NCBI RefSeq assembly: GCF_001460935.1
Contig: NZ_LN906597.1
Coordinates: 668,768-732,767, forward strand
Direction: 5' to 3'
DNA from: Candidatus Ichthyocystis hellenicum
GTDB taxonomy: Bacteria; Pseudomonadota; Gammaproteobacteria; Burkholderiales; 2013Ark19i
Length of the DNA stretch: 64,000 nt
Notes under the pieces: generated by a model
Seen by the model: the letters and a program-made list of their open reading frames with translations, nothing else
What the model was told of the DNA's origin: nothing
Databases searched by the model: none
Made by a program: the position numbers and the translations under genes
Part shown: piece by piece, positions 1 through 8,303 of the stretch
How the letters are laid out: the number at the start of each line of letters is the position of its first letter
Numbering within the stretch: position 1 is the stretch's first letter

Positions 1-799
1 AAAGGGCAATGACTCCAGGATGAGCAACTCCTCTTCTAATGCGGTTCATTCCTTCGCGAACTAGAATACGGTTGTTTCTGTCTAGTGGTACCATGTCAGC
101 AATGGTTCCAATAGCGACCAAGTCTAACAGATGGGCGAAGTTGGGTTGTGATTCAATAGATAGTATTTTTTGGTCGCGCATATATTGACGAACTGCCAGC
201 ATAAAGTAGAACATAACGCCAACGCCAGATAAGTATTTACTAGGAAAGTAACAACCTGGCTGATTGGGATTAATAATAGCATCTGCTTCAGGAAGTTCGT
301 TTCCAGCCAAATGGTGGTCAGTGATTATGACTCCTATGTTTTTCTCCTTGGCGTAACGTGTGCCATCGATGCTTGATATGCCATTGTCTACAGTTATGAT
401 CCAATCAGGGCGACTCTTTTCTGTTAGAGCTTCTACAGCTTTTGGGCTTAATCCATAACCCATCGTAATTCGATCTGGAATAAAATAGCCGATGTCAGCG
501 CCAAGTTTATACAATGCTTCATGACCTAGGGCACAACCAGTTGCTCCATCACAATCATAATCTGACAGTATTATTATTTTTTCCTTCCTAAGTATTGCAT
601 GGGTTATTATTTCAGCTGCTTGTGCAATTCCTTTCATCGAAAAAGGGGGTATTAAATTGTTAAACGATTCCTGTATGTCTTCATTGGTTTCTATGCCACG
701 AGCGGCAAAAATGCGAGCCAGAATGGGGTTAAGGCCAGAATTTATAAGATTTCTGACAACCTGATGATCAAACGGTCGTTCTTGTATTATGAGACTCAT
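1..799 (-). CDS. recJ: RecJ single-stranded-DNA exonuclease, N-terminal part
   Basis: This is the first 266 residues of RecJ, the 5'-3' single-strand exonuclease of recombinational and mismatch repair. The 3' end lies beyond base 1. Translating the minus strand from the ATG at 799 gives the DHH phosphoesterase motifs: DYDCDG (usually DYDADG), TVDNG and TDHH, then an LLDLVAIGTIADMVPL stretch that is typical of the family. The gene begins 17 bp after the stop of the COG4255-like gene, so it is probably the distal gene of the lolC-lolD unit. The retained Asp and His residues suggest a functional nuclease. Only the missing C-terminal half leaves doubt. Confidence 0.93.
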   Translation of the reverse strand, partial: MSLIIQERPFDHQVVRNLINSGLNPILARIFAARGIETNEDIQESFNNLIPPFSMKGIAQAAEIITHAILRKEKIIILSDYDCDGATGCALGHEALYKLGADIGYFIPDRITMGYGLSPKAVEALTEKSRPDWIITVDNGISSIDGTRYAKEKNIGVIITDHHLAGNELPEADAIINPNQPGCYFPSKYLSGVGVMFYFMLAVRQYMRDQKILSIESQPNFAHLLDLVAIGTIADMVPLDRNNRILVREGMNRIRRGVAHPGVIAL

Positions 800-816
800 G
801 ACGCAATCCAGTTGAT

Positions 817-1743
817 CTATTTGTTAACTTGTTGAAATATATAACTCTGATTATTTCTCCAGAATTTGTAGCGATCAAGGTAATTCAGGGAAAGGCTTAT
901 ACTACTACTTTTATTGATGGCATCCAAATGAAGATCTATCGAACCTAGGTTTATTTTTTTGGTGTTGATAATTCTTCTTAGTTCCTCATTCCACGGAAAA
1001 TATGGTAATTGATCATCAATGAGAAACGGTCCTGTCATGTCGTTAGTTATCTTTGGGTAACAATCATCTAATGGGTATACTGCTTTGTTTTGATAGCGAC
1101 AAAGATCTTGTATCCAGTGATCATTTGTCCAAATGTGCTTAAAGTTGTTTGGTGGAGTTGTCCATGATGTTTCTACAGGACCATTAGCAACCATTTTTAT
1201 CCCATTTATGGTTGGGCGGTTATTATCTTCCAACTTCTTGTTGATGGGAGAGTTGTGAAGAGCTATTTCCCATTCCGTTAGTTTTTTTTTCCATGTAACG
1301 GATGTTTTGGGGTCTGATGGATCATGGTTACCTTCAGCGTAGATATTTGGTGGTTCATCTACTAGGCAAAACCAGCGATTGGCATTTGTTGCTTCCCATT
1401 TATGTGTGTTGTCGATAGATGATAGTTGTTGAATAAAACCTGATAATTCTTCGTTGGATATAGATAAATTGTTACCACAAATGAAGGAGTTATATTTCCA
1501 TCCAACCCGAATATGAACTGGTTCGAATAAGATCCACCATTTTTTTTCTTGTTTTGGAATTTTATCGACCAATAAATAAAAAAATCCCCTATCTTGAGGT
1601 GATAGGTTAAGCATGATATTTCTTGTTTCATCCACCGAAATATCATGTTTTCTAACCTGAGCTCGATAAAAACTAGGTGGTATGTTCTTTGTTTTAAAAC
1701 AAGAGAAAAAATTGCGAATTAGAATTACTATTCGTCTATTCAT
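817..1743 (-). CDS. COG4255-like protein, distantly related to cofactor-independent phosphoglycerate mutase
   Basis: A 308-residue cytosolic protein of uncertain function. Two stretches resemble the family often annotated as a phosphoglycerate mutase-like or regulatory protein next to recJ in betaproteobacteria: ILFEPVHIRV near residue 72 (usually xxDPVHL) and WEIALHNSPIN followed by a VNG-type segment near residues 160-195 (usually W..QM.LH.HPVN). Neither the metal-binding sites nor the catalytic serine of true iPGM can be recognised, so I do not infer mutase activity. The ATG at 1743 overlaps the end of lolD; a GTG one codon upstream is an alternative start. The family call rests on remembered motifs and the neighbourhood. 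Confidence 0.6.
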   Translation of the reverse strand: MNRRIVILIRNFFSCFKTKNIPPSFYRAQVRKHDISVDETRNIMLNLSPQDRGFFYLLVDKIPKQEKKWWILFEPVHIRVGWKYNSFICGNNLSISNEELSGFIQQLSSIDNTHKWEATNANRWFCLVDEPPNIYAEGNHDPSDPKTSVTWKKKLTEWEIALHNSPINKKLEDNNRPTINGIKMVANGPVETSWTTPPNNFKHIWTNDHWIQDLCRYQNKAVYPLDDCYPKITNDMTGPFLIDDQLPYFPWNEELRRIINTKKINLGSIDLHLDAINKSSSISLSLNYLDRYKFWRNNQSYIFQQVNK

Positions 1744-2413
1744 CACGTTTAAGATATCCCTGTGTAAGGGTATAATTTGTAGGCATTTTTTTTGCCAATT
1801 CCAAATTATGAGTTACCAAGACTAGAGCAATATTGTGCTTGTGACTTAGTTCTTGCAAAAGAGTAAAAATATTTAGTGCCGTTTTGTGGTCCAAATTTCC
1901 TGTTGGTTCGTCAGCGAGTATGCAGTTTGGTAGCCCACAAAGCGCCCTTGCAATTCCAGTGCGCTGCCGTTCTCCCCCAGAAAGTTGCTGAGGGGAGTGG
2001 TTGTAGCGGTGTTCTAATCCTACTTTTTGTAGCCACATCTTAGCTTGTTCTTTAGCTACAGAAATTTTTTCTCCTCTGATCATGAGAGGTAAAGCAACAT
2101 TTTCTAAGGCAGTAAATTCATCCAGCAGATTGTGAGATTGATAGACAAATCCAATGTGACTATTTCTTCGTTTTGTTCGTTGATGTTGAGACAGTTCCCA
2201 GATATTTTCTTCAGACCATTTGATTATTCCTGATGATGGGCATAATAATCCACCCATCAACTGCAATAAAGTGCTCTTCCCTGATCCCGAGTCCCCCAGT
2301 ATAGCTAATTGTTCCCCAGTATCTACTTTTATTGTAACTTCTTTAAATACAAGTACTTGAGATAGGTTAGTTCGGTAGTACTTGGTAATTGAGTCCATCG
2401 AAATAGCTGCCAT
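1736..2413 (-). CDS. lolD: LolD, ATPase of the lipoprotein-releasing ABC transporter
   Basis: Cytoplasmic ATPase of LolCDE, which extracts outer-membrane lipoproteins from the inner membrane and passes them to LolA. The 225 residues carry a Walker A motif GDSGSGKST (40-48), a signature LSGGERQRTGIARAL, a Walker B ending ILADEPTGNLD, and the H-loop VTHN. Length is normal for LolD. It starts 3 bp after the lolC stop, and its own stop overlaps the next gene. The EPTGNLD sequence and the lolC neighbour separate it from macB- or ftsE-type ATPases of the same superfamily. Confidence 0.93.
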   Translation of the reverse strand: MAAISMDSITKYYRTNLSQVLVFKEVTIKVDTGEQLAILGDSGSGKSTLLQLMGGLLCPSSGIIKWSEENIWELSQHQRTKRRNSHIGFVYQSHNLLDEFTALENVALPLMIRGEKISVAKEQAKMWLQKVGLEHRYNHSPQQLSGGERQRTGIARALCGLPNCILADEPTGNLDHKTALNIFTLLQELSHKHNIALVLVTHNLELAKKMPTNYTLTQGYLKRDE

Positions 2414-2416
2414 ATT

Positions 2417-3661
2417 CTAATCTCTAAGTATAGTTGCTGGGTCAACCTGTGTTGCTTTCCAACTTGGATAGAGTGTGGCGGAGATCGACAAAACAAAGGT
2501 TATGATAATAATCGTTACAACGTCGCTAGGATGTATGCTAGATGGAACTTTGGATAGAAGGTAGATCTCTTTGTTGATGATTTGAATGTGTAAAATGTTC
2601 TCGATAACAGCAACTATGGTGCCTATGTTTTTTGCTAATAAAATTCCAGCTCCTGTTCCAATTCCTATTCCAAGCATTGATGCTAATAGTCCATGCCAAA
2701 GGAATATGCACATAATCGACAACGGTGTAACTCCCATAGTGCTTAGTACAGCTATATCGCGTTGTTTTTCTATGACTAGCATTATTAGAGAAGAAATTAT
2801 GTTGAATGTTGCTACAGCAACAATAAGCGTTAAAATAACGAACATGACCCTCTTTTCCATGTCAAGGGCGCTAAATAAACTAGAATGCTCATCTTGCCAA
2901 TCAGATATGTGGTACTGCTCATTTGGTGAAGTTAAAGAACGATAAATGTCCTCTTTAGTTTGGTACAGATTAGATAAATTTGCTACCGATACACTTATCC
3001 CAGATATATCACTGGATAGTTGATAAAGTTTCTGCGCATCATCAAGTCTGATGTATGCAAGGTTCGCATCATACTCATACATACCCACGTTAAATGTGCC
3101 CACAACATGGAATTTTTTCAGTCTAGGCAAGCTGTCAAACAGTCCTGGAGAAGTTTGGGGTACTATTATTACTACGTCACTTCCTGAACTTATTCCCGCC
3201 CGACGTGCTAATTCTGATCCCAGTACTATACCAAAATGGGTTTTATCAAGAGCATCAAGTGATGTTTCAAGAGAATGATTGGTAATGTTGAGAATTCCTT
3301 TCTCCAAATTCGGATCGACTCCACGTATAACAAGCCCACTTGTAGCTAAGTCCGATTTTAGCAACGCTCTACCACCTACAAAAGGTGCGGATGATCTCAC
3401 ATTACGAATGGCATCAACTTTTTTTCTTACCAGCTTCCAGTTGGATACAGAAACACCATCTTGGTTTAAAATCTGTAGGTGGGCTGAAATCCCCAGTATG
3501 CGCCTGCGTAATTCCTCCTGGAATCCGTTCATAACGGACAAGACCACAATCAGCGCAGACACGCCAAGGGCAATTCCGATGATAGATGCAATAGAGACAA
3601 ACTTACTGCTATTTTTTCCAGCGGCGTAGCGTAAGCTGATTACCAACTGATAAGGAAACAT
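2417..3661 (-). CDS. lolC: LolC/LolE-family permease of the lipoprotein-releasing transporter
   Basis: Inner-membrane subunit of LolCDE. The start at 3661 gives 414 residues beginning MFPYQLVISLRYA, which matches the usual short cytoplasmic head of the family. One transmembrane helix follows at about 21-45 with the conserved VLSVMNGFQEELR, then a large periplasmic domain, then three C-terminal helices in the FtsX/MacB arrangement. An AGAGG-like site lies just upstream of this ATG. An ATG at 3697 is in frame but sits at the predicted transcription start of the upstream promoter and has no ribosome-binding site, so I rejected it. Only one lolC/E gene is present, so the transporter may use a homodimeric permease or a second copy elsewhere. 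Confidence 0.92.
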   Translation of the reverse strand: MFPYQLVISLRYAAGKNSSKFVSIASIIGIALGVSALIVVLSVMNGFQEELRRRILGISAHLQILNQDGVSVSNWKLVRKKVDAIRNVRSSAPFVGGRALLKSDLATSGLVIRGVDPNLEKGILNITNHSLETSLDALDKTHFGIVLGSELARRAGISSGSDVVIIVPQTSPGLFDSLPRLKKFHVVGTFNVGMYEYDANLAYIRLDDAQKLYQLSSDISGISVSVANLSNLYQTKEDIYRSLTSPNEQYHISDWQDEHSSLFSALDMEKRVMFVILTLIVAVATFNIISSLIMLVIEKQRDIAVLSTMGVTPLSIMCIFLWHGLLASMLGIGIGTGAGILLAKNIGTIVAVIENILHIQIINKEIYLLSKVPSSIHPSDVVTIIIITFVLSISATLYPSWKATQVDPATILRD

Positions 3662-3703
3662 CAAACCTCTTCTGTTACCGAACAAGAGACGCCACATCGA
3701 GAA

Positions 3704-3732
3704 ATAATATGGTAAAAGTTTGATACAATCAA
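3704..3732 (-). promoter_or_regulatory. Sigma-70-type promoter of the lolC-lolD-COG4255-recJ unit
   Basis: On the minus strand TTGATT (3732-3727) is followed by exactly 17 bp and TATTAT (3709-3704). Transcription would start near 3697, leaving a leader of roughly 36 nt before the chosen lolC start at 3661. The location between purT and lolC argues that lolC-lolD is transcribed independently of purT. Confidence 0.65.
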
Positions 3733-3736
3733 TAGG

Positions 3737-4930
3737 TTATTCAGTGGATTTTTTTATCTCAATTGATTTAGCTGATTTCATTGCAGCAAATCGGGCCTCG
3801 TCGGTGTTTTTGCCAGTAGCTAGTGCAATTCCTATACATTTACCGATGCAACTCCGTGGCTCACCAAAAATTATGATATTGGTTTTTGGATAAGAAAGCG
3901 CTGTGTAAATATTGTCGTATACAACATCCTCCGCTTCCACTGGGCTAACTATTGCATGACTGGCTCCAGGTTCTCGAAGTTGCAAGTCAACGGGTAGGCT
4001 GAGTGCAGCGCGCACATGTAGATCAAACTCGCTTTGGTATTGTGAGCAGAGCGTTACTAGACCGGAATTGTGAGGGCTCGGTCTAACCTCTGAGAACCAC
4101 ACCTCCTCACCTCTAACGAAAAATTCAACACCAAACAACCCTATACCCCCTAATCTATCCACTATTAGACGTGCAAAGTGATGTGTTCGTTCTAGCGCTT
4201 TGGGACTTATATCGGCCGGTTGCCATGACTCATGGAAATTTCCATTATGTTTGATTTGCCCTACAGGATCGCAAAATCCAACATCAAATTGTCCATTCGG
4301 TAGTTGGTGGCGGATAGTTAGTACAGTAATTTCGTTGTCAACCTCGAGAAATGATTCCACTATGACGCTAGAACTGCTCTGAGATTTGGACCATGCTAGC
4401 AGCAAATCTTCCTCAGAGCTGACTACTGTCTGGTCAGTTCCTGAGAATGAAGTCGTGGGCTTTATAATGCAAGGATATCCAATTTTGTTTTTGACAACTT
4501 CCAGTAACTCATCATAGCTGTTGGCGAAATCATATGCTGATGTTACCAATCCCAGCTCTTCCACAGCTAGTTTACGCATTTTTTCGCGGTTAGTTGTTAT
4601 ATCTAGAGCCTGAGAAGATGGAATGACTCTTGATAGGCCTACTTTTTCTATGTGTGAAAGAACTTCATAGGCAATTGATCCTAATTCGCTAACAATAATG
4701 ATGTCCGGTTTTTCTTGATGAACTATATGAAGTAATTGATCCGGATCGCTAAGGTCTGCCGTAATACTTTTTTGAGCGGTTTGCTGAGCAGGTGCTTTCG
4801 GGTAAGAGCTAGCAGCAGTGACTTCACAGCCAAGTCGTTGTAGTGAAAAAACAATTTCTTTCCCTATTTCCCCAGAACCAAGCAGCAACACCCGTAGTGA
4901 AGATTTAGTGAAAGGCGTCCCTATTATCAT
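3737..4930 (-). CDS. PurT-like ATP-grasp protein with altered substrate site
   Basis: A 397-residue ATP-grasp enzyme aligning end to end with E. coli PurT, the formate-dependent glycinamide ribonucleotide (GAR) transformylase of purine synthesis. ATP and Mg ligands look intact: Arg115, Lys157, Glu192, Glu200, and the metal pair Glu269 (FGVEF) and Glu281 (FSEV). The residues I recall as holding GAR are all changed: Glu82 to Gly84, Asp286 to Asn288, Lys355 to Glu357, and the Arg362-Arg363 pair to Lys364-Cys365. The glycine-rich loop SSSGKGQ reads SFSGTDQ. It may therefore be a PurT relative with another substrate, or an enzyme under relaxed selection. A site AGAGGAAAG precedes the ATG. No other purine gene is nearby, so the symbol is withheld. 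Confidence 0.8.
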   Translation of the reverse strand: MIIGTPFTKSSLRVLLLGSGEIGKEIVFSLQRLGCEVTAASSYPKAPAQQTAQKSITADLSDPDQLLHIVHQEKPDIIIVSELGSIAYEVLSHIEKVGLSRVIPSSQALDITTNREKMRKLAVEELGLVTSAYDFANSYDELLEVVKNKIGYPCIIKPTTSFSGTDQTVVSSEEDLLLAWSKSQSSSSVIVESFLEVDNEITVLTIRHQLPNGQFDVGFCDPVGQIKHNGNFHESWQPADISPKALERTHHFARLIVDRLGGIGLFGVEFFVRGEEVWFSEVRPSPHNSGLVTLCSQYQSEFDLHVRAALSLPVDLQLREPGASHAIVSPVEAEDVVYDNIYTALSYPKTNIIIFGEPRSCIGKCIGIALATGKNTDEARFAAMKSAKSIEIKKSTE

Positions 4931-5283
4931 CTTTCCTCTTTTTGACCGATGTCTACTCGATGCATACGTGAGACATTGTACCCTAAAAAGTACACTAAAG
5001 CTTTTGACGGTGTTAGCTTAGTTTTTTCACAGATGGAATTGATTTATGTTTTCTCATCGGTTAATTTTTTGCACAAGTATAACAAAATATTATGCCAATT
5101 TTATGGTAGGGTGACACAAGTGTTGCAAGTGATAATATCATCCTTGTTTCTGCTTGATTGAGAAATTAGCTTGCGTTAGTAGTTGTATCTAAAAGGCATG
5201 ATGAGCAATTTCATAAATATGAAAGGTGCGGTTGGAGCTTTAGGTATAACTGGTGATTGTGCTTGTTTGCCCATTCTAGGACA
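4931..5283. other. Divergent intergenic region between the PurT-like gene and the esterase gene
   Basis: About 350 bp with no coding sequence I can support. It should hold promoters for both flanking genes. On the minus strand TACAAT (4979-4974) is a possible -10 for the PurT-like gene, but no convincing -35 accompanies it. Short inverted repeats are visible: TGATA-A-TATCA near 5130, and TTTCAT-aaat-ATGAAA at 5209-5224 about 60 bp before the esterase start. I see no terminator, tRNA or known riboswitch. Confidence 0.4.
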
Positions 5284-7122
5284 ATGAATAAGGGGGTAAT
5301 TGTGGTGGGTAGGTTCCGTGTATTTTTTGCTGTGGTGGCTTTTTTTATTGCTAGCTCTTGTTGTTTTGCTGATGATGATGGCATGTGGTCATTTACTTTT
5401 TTTGGTGATAGTTTGGTTGCGCAGGACGGAGGCATAGGGGGCAGACCTTTTACTTCTATAGGCTACCCTATGTGGACTGAACTTTTTGGAAGACATTTTG
5501 GAGACGAAGTTTATCCGGCTAGCGCTGGCGGTACCAATTTTGCTGTTCCCGGTGCAGAGACGGAAAATGTTCTTGATTCCGTTAAGAATTGGACAAATTC
5601 AATCCATAAGAAAGGCGGGATTGTTTTTTTCGATGGTGGGGGGAATGATATCTTTCATCAGATTAGTAAACACTTTCTAGATCCTGATTTAGAAAAGTAC
5701 ATACTGATGGCTGTGGAATCCGCTGTTGTTAACACTAAAAAAATTGTAGAGGTTATTTCTAGTGATGGAGCTTCCCTTCAAATATTGACTGATCTTCCTT
5801 TGCTAGGGATTACTCCAGCTGCACACGCTTTTCACAAGGAAGCTGAACTCAACGCAGTTACAGCTTATTTTAATGCTAAGCTGCAGGCCACAGTATCTGA
5901 CCTCAATCGTGGAGGGAATGGTGTCAACTTACTGGTTCTCGACTGGGCCACTTTAATGTCTGAAATTTTGTCTAACTATGAGGATTATGGTTTCAAGAAC
6001 GTAACGGATTCGGGTTGTACAGATTCAGTTTTTTCTACCGCTGGTCCTTGTGCCGTTGATCATTGGAAGCGTAGGGATGCTCCATCGTACTACTTTTTTA
6101 TGGACGGTAAGCACCCTGGGGGAGCTGCAGAAAAAATAATTTCAGACTATTCTCAGTCGGTTCTTGAGGCTCCTATTTTAATGGGGGTCCTTCCGCGCAT
6201 TCCTGCTGCTATGGTTCTTTCTCACAAGGCTTCAGTAGATAACGTGTTGGCGGGCATTCGTGCTGGAGTACATAATGCCGGTGATTGGATTTTTTCTGGC
6301 ACACTTGCCCACGGCAACTATGACATAAATGTTGTATCCCCTGTCATTCCTCCTTCCCCTCAAGACAATAGTTTGGCTATAAGCTGGACGTATGTACATC
6401 CAGATGCTACTTCCTATAGCGGCTTTACGACATTTTTCTCTGATAATTATGGTTACTTTAATGGAGATAGGTCTTCTTATCTTATGAATTGGTTCGGAAT
6501 TACTACATATCACCAAAGATTTTTCAAGAATTGGTTGTTGACGGCTAAGATTGGAGGGATTGGAATTATTTATCCGTTTATAAATAGAGAGATTCCTATG
6601 GGTATCTCTTTTAGGAATGAAACTTCTCGTACCAATGGATATGGAGCTTGGGGAGAAATTAGTGCTTTTTACCCTTGGAAATCGTTTTCTTCCTTAACCT
6701 ATGGGCCTGTACTTGATGCTATATATCGTTACACTTTTATCCGAGGTTTTTCTGAAACAGCTAGAAATTCCACTTCCATGAGGTTTTTTGACCAGAAACT
6801 GAATTCTTTTCGTACTAGCATAGGGTGGTTGGTTAAGGGTAATTTTTCCTGGTCAGGTCACGCTCTTAGTCCATTTGTGACGCTTTGGCTTACTAGGGAG
6901 AACGTTACTAGCAAGAGGTATGTTTACGCTAGTCTGATTACTTTTCCCTCCGTGTTTCATTTGCCTGTCTACGTGCCGGGAAAATATTCTTCCGATATTG
7001 AAACGGGACTTAGTGGGAACTTTGATGGGTACATGTGGTCACTTGGTGCAACGGGTAGTGTTTATTCGAAGGCTGCGCGGCAATTTTCCGTCAATTTGTC
7101 TATTTCTAGGAAATTTTTGTAG
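5284..7122 (+). CDS. GDSL-family esterase autotransporter (EstA-like)
   Basis: A 612-residue secreted or surface-anchored lipase/esterase of the EstA type. A signal peptide (about 1-29, ending CCFA) precedes a GDSL hydrolase domain: block I FFGDSL with nucleophile Ser43, block II around GGTNFAVPG (82-90), block III GGGND (118-122), and block V DGKHP with Asp274 and His277. The last 280 or so residues alternate polar and aromatic residues, as expected for an autotransporter beta barrel, and end in FL. P. aeruginosa EstA has a similar length. The ATG at 5284 has AGGA a few bases upstream; a GTG at 5302 after AAGGGGG is an alternative. It likely shares a transcript with the hydrolase 5 bp downstream. 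Confidence 0.85.
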   Translation: MNKGVIVVGRFRVFFAVVAFFIASSCCFADDDGMWSFTFFGDSLVAQDGGIGGRPFTSIGYPMWTELFGRHFGDEVYPASAGGTNFAVPGAETENVLDSVKNWTNSIHKKGGIVFFDGGGNDIFHQISKHFLDPDLEKYILMAVESAVVNTKKIVEVISSDGASLQILTDLPLLGITPAAHAFHKEAELNAVTAYFNAKLQATVSDLNRGGNGVNLLVLDWATLMSEILSNYEDYGFKNVTDSGCTDSVFSTAGPCAVDHWKRRDAPSYYFFMDGKHPGGAAEKIISDYSQSVLEAPILMGVLPRIPAAMVLSHKASVDNVLAGIRAGVHNAGDWIFSGTLAHGNYDINVVSPVIPPSPQDNSLAISWTYVHPDATSYSGFTTFFSDNYGYFNGDRSSYLMNWFGITTYHQRFFKNWLLTAKIGGIGIIYPFINREIPMGISFRNETSRTNGYGAWGEISAFYPWKSFSSLTYGPVLDAIYRYTFIRGFSETARNSTSMRFFDQKLNSFRTSIGWLVKGNFSWSGHALSPFVTLWLTRENVTSKRYVYASLITFPSVFHLPVYVPGKYSSDIETGLSGNFDGYMWSLGATGSVYSKAARQFSVNLSISRKFL

Positions 7123-7127
7123 AATTT

Positions 7128-7757
7128 ATGGGCATATATACAGAGAAGTTTTTAATTAATGGCCCTTCTGGTGCTATAGAGGTTTTGGTGGAAGAGCCTG
7201 CTGATAAAAAATCTGCAGGTTGGGGTATTGTGCTACATCCTCATCCTCTAATGGGGGGGTCTATGACCCATAAAGTTCCATATATATTGTCTAGAGCTCT
7301 GCTGGACATGGGTTACTGCTCGGTTCGTTTTAATTTTCGCGGTGTTGGTCAGTCTTGCGGCCATTACGATGATGGACACGGCGAAATAGATGATGCCTTG
7401 TGTGTTAAAAAGTGGTGTGATGATCGATACTCTGATACTGGTAAGACTGCGCTTTTCTCTTTTTCTTTTGGTTCTTTCGTTGGTGCTCATTTAGCCAATT
7501 CATGTTCTTTTGACCATATTGTTTTGTCAGGATTGCCAGTTTCTAGGTTTGATTGTCCGACGGTGCCATCTCACTCCATAGTTATCCATGGAGAACTCGA
7601 TGAACTTATCCCGCTGGAGTCAGTATATTTATGGGCTGAACCTCAAAGTATACCCGTGGTTGTTTTTCCTCGAACAAGCCATTTTTTTGATCGCAAGTTG
7701 ATTGCCCTTAAGGATTTTATTTTATTGGTGATTTGTCCTACATTGTCTTGCAGGTAA
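7128..7757 (+). CDS. COG2945-type alpha/beta hydrolase
   Basis: A 209-residue cytosolic alpha/beta hydrolase. Family hallmarks are HPHP (37-40) with LMGGSMTHKV after it, and FRGVGQS near 70. The nucleophile elbow reads SFSFG (Ser113), where the first position is normally Gly; Asp157 (HGELDE) and His184 (SHFF) complete the triad. Substrates of this family are not well defined. It lies 5 bp downstream of the esterase autotransporter and is probably co-transcribed. No signal peptide is present, so the two enzymes would act in different compartments. Confidence 0.82.
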   Translation: MGIYTEKFLINGPSGAIEVLVEEPADKKSAGWGIVLHPHPLMGGSMTHKVPYILSRALLDMGYCSVRFNFRGVGQSCGHYDDGHGEIDDALCVKKWCDDRYSDTGKTALFSFSFGSFVGAHLANSCSFDHIVLSGLPVSRFDCPTVPSHSIVIHGELDELIPLESVYLWAEPQSIPVVVFPRTSHFFDRKLIALKDFILLVICPTLSCR

Positions 7758-7922
7758 TTTCCTGTCTCAGATCATTTCCTATATCAAACTGGTGAAATTT
7801 TTCTTGCAGTTGAGCTTTGTCTTATTACTCTAAATACACTAATGTGATGCTGGTTTTGGGCTAATGTTTAAGGAAGAACTTTATGATCGTGAATGTGTTT
7901 TTATGCCATTGCGGAGGTTGAA

Positions 7923-8303
7923 GTGTTAAAGTACTTTGTAGCATTAGCGATGATTATGGTGTCAACGTGTTCTTTTTCTGCCATATTTAAGTGTGATGAT
8001 GGAAAAAGTATTACTTATACCAGCACTAAGAAGGACGGATGTTTGGAGTTGGAAAATAATATAGGTGTTTATTCGAATGACGATGATGGGTCGAGAACAG
8101 TGAAATCCCAATTGCCATCTAATTCTTTTTCCACTAAAAAGGTTATGGCTAAAGATCTTGAAAAAGAGAAGCAAGTGGCTTCTGAAATTAAGTTACAGAT
8201 GAAATCCTCACGTGGTCTATCAGTTAAAGACATAGAAGCAATGCGGCAGCAACTTAGAGTTCATAACGACAATATACGAGATATTAGTCATCATTTATCA
8301 TAG
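7923..8303 (+). CDS. Small exported DUF4124-like protein
   Basis: A 126-residue protein with an N-terminal signal peptide ending near TCSFSA (residue 20). The mature start IFKCDDGKSITYT resembles the DUF4124 pattern (Y/F-K-x-x-D-x-G-x-x-x-Y-[TS]). The rest is charged and probably helical. I chose the GTG at 7923 because GGAGG lies at 7913-7917 with 5-nt spacing; the upstream ATG has nothing comparable. Its last 20 bases overlap the 3' end of the convergent HAD gene. The function of DUF4124 is unknown, and the domain call is tentative. Confidence 0.65.
   Translation: MLKYFVALAMIMVSTCSFSAIFKCDDGKSITYTSTKKDGCLELENNIGVYSNDDDGSRTVKSQLPSNSFSTKKVMAKDLEKEKQVASEIKLQMKSSRGLSVKDIEAMRQQLRVHNDNIRDISHHLS

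Noticed and set aside
817-1743. True phosphoglycerate mutase annotation
   Set aside because: The metal and phosphoserine sites of the iPGM fold cannot be recognised; only family-specific segments of the COG4255 type match.
3662-3697. Longer LolC start at 3697
   Set aside because: It coincides with the predicted transcription start and lacks a ribosome-binding site, while the ATG at 3661 has AGAGG and the family-typical head.
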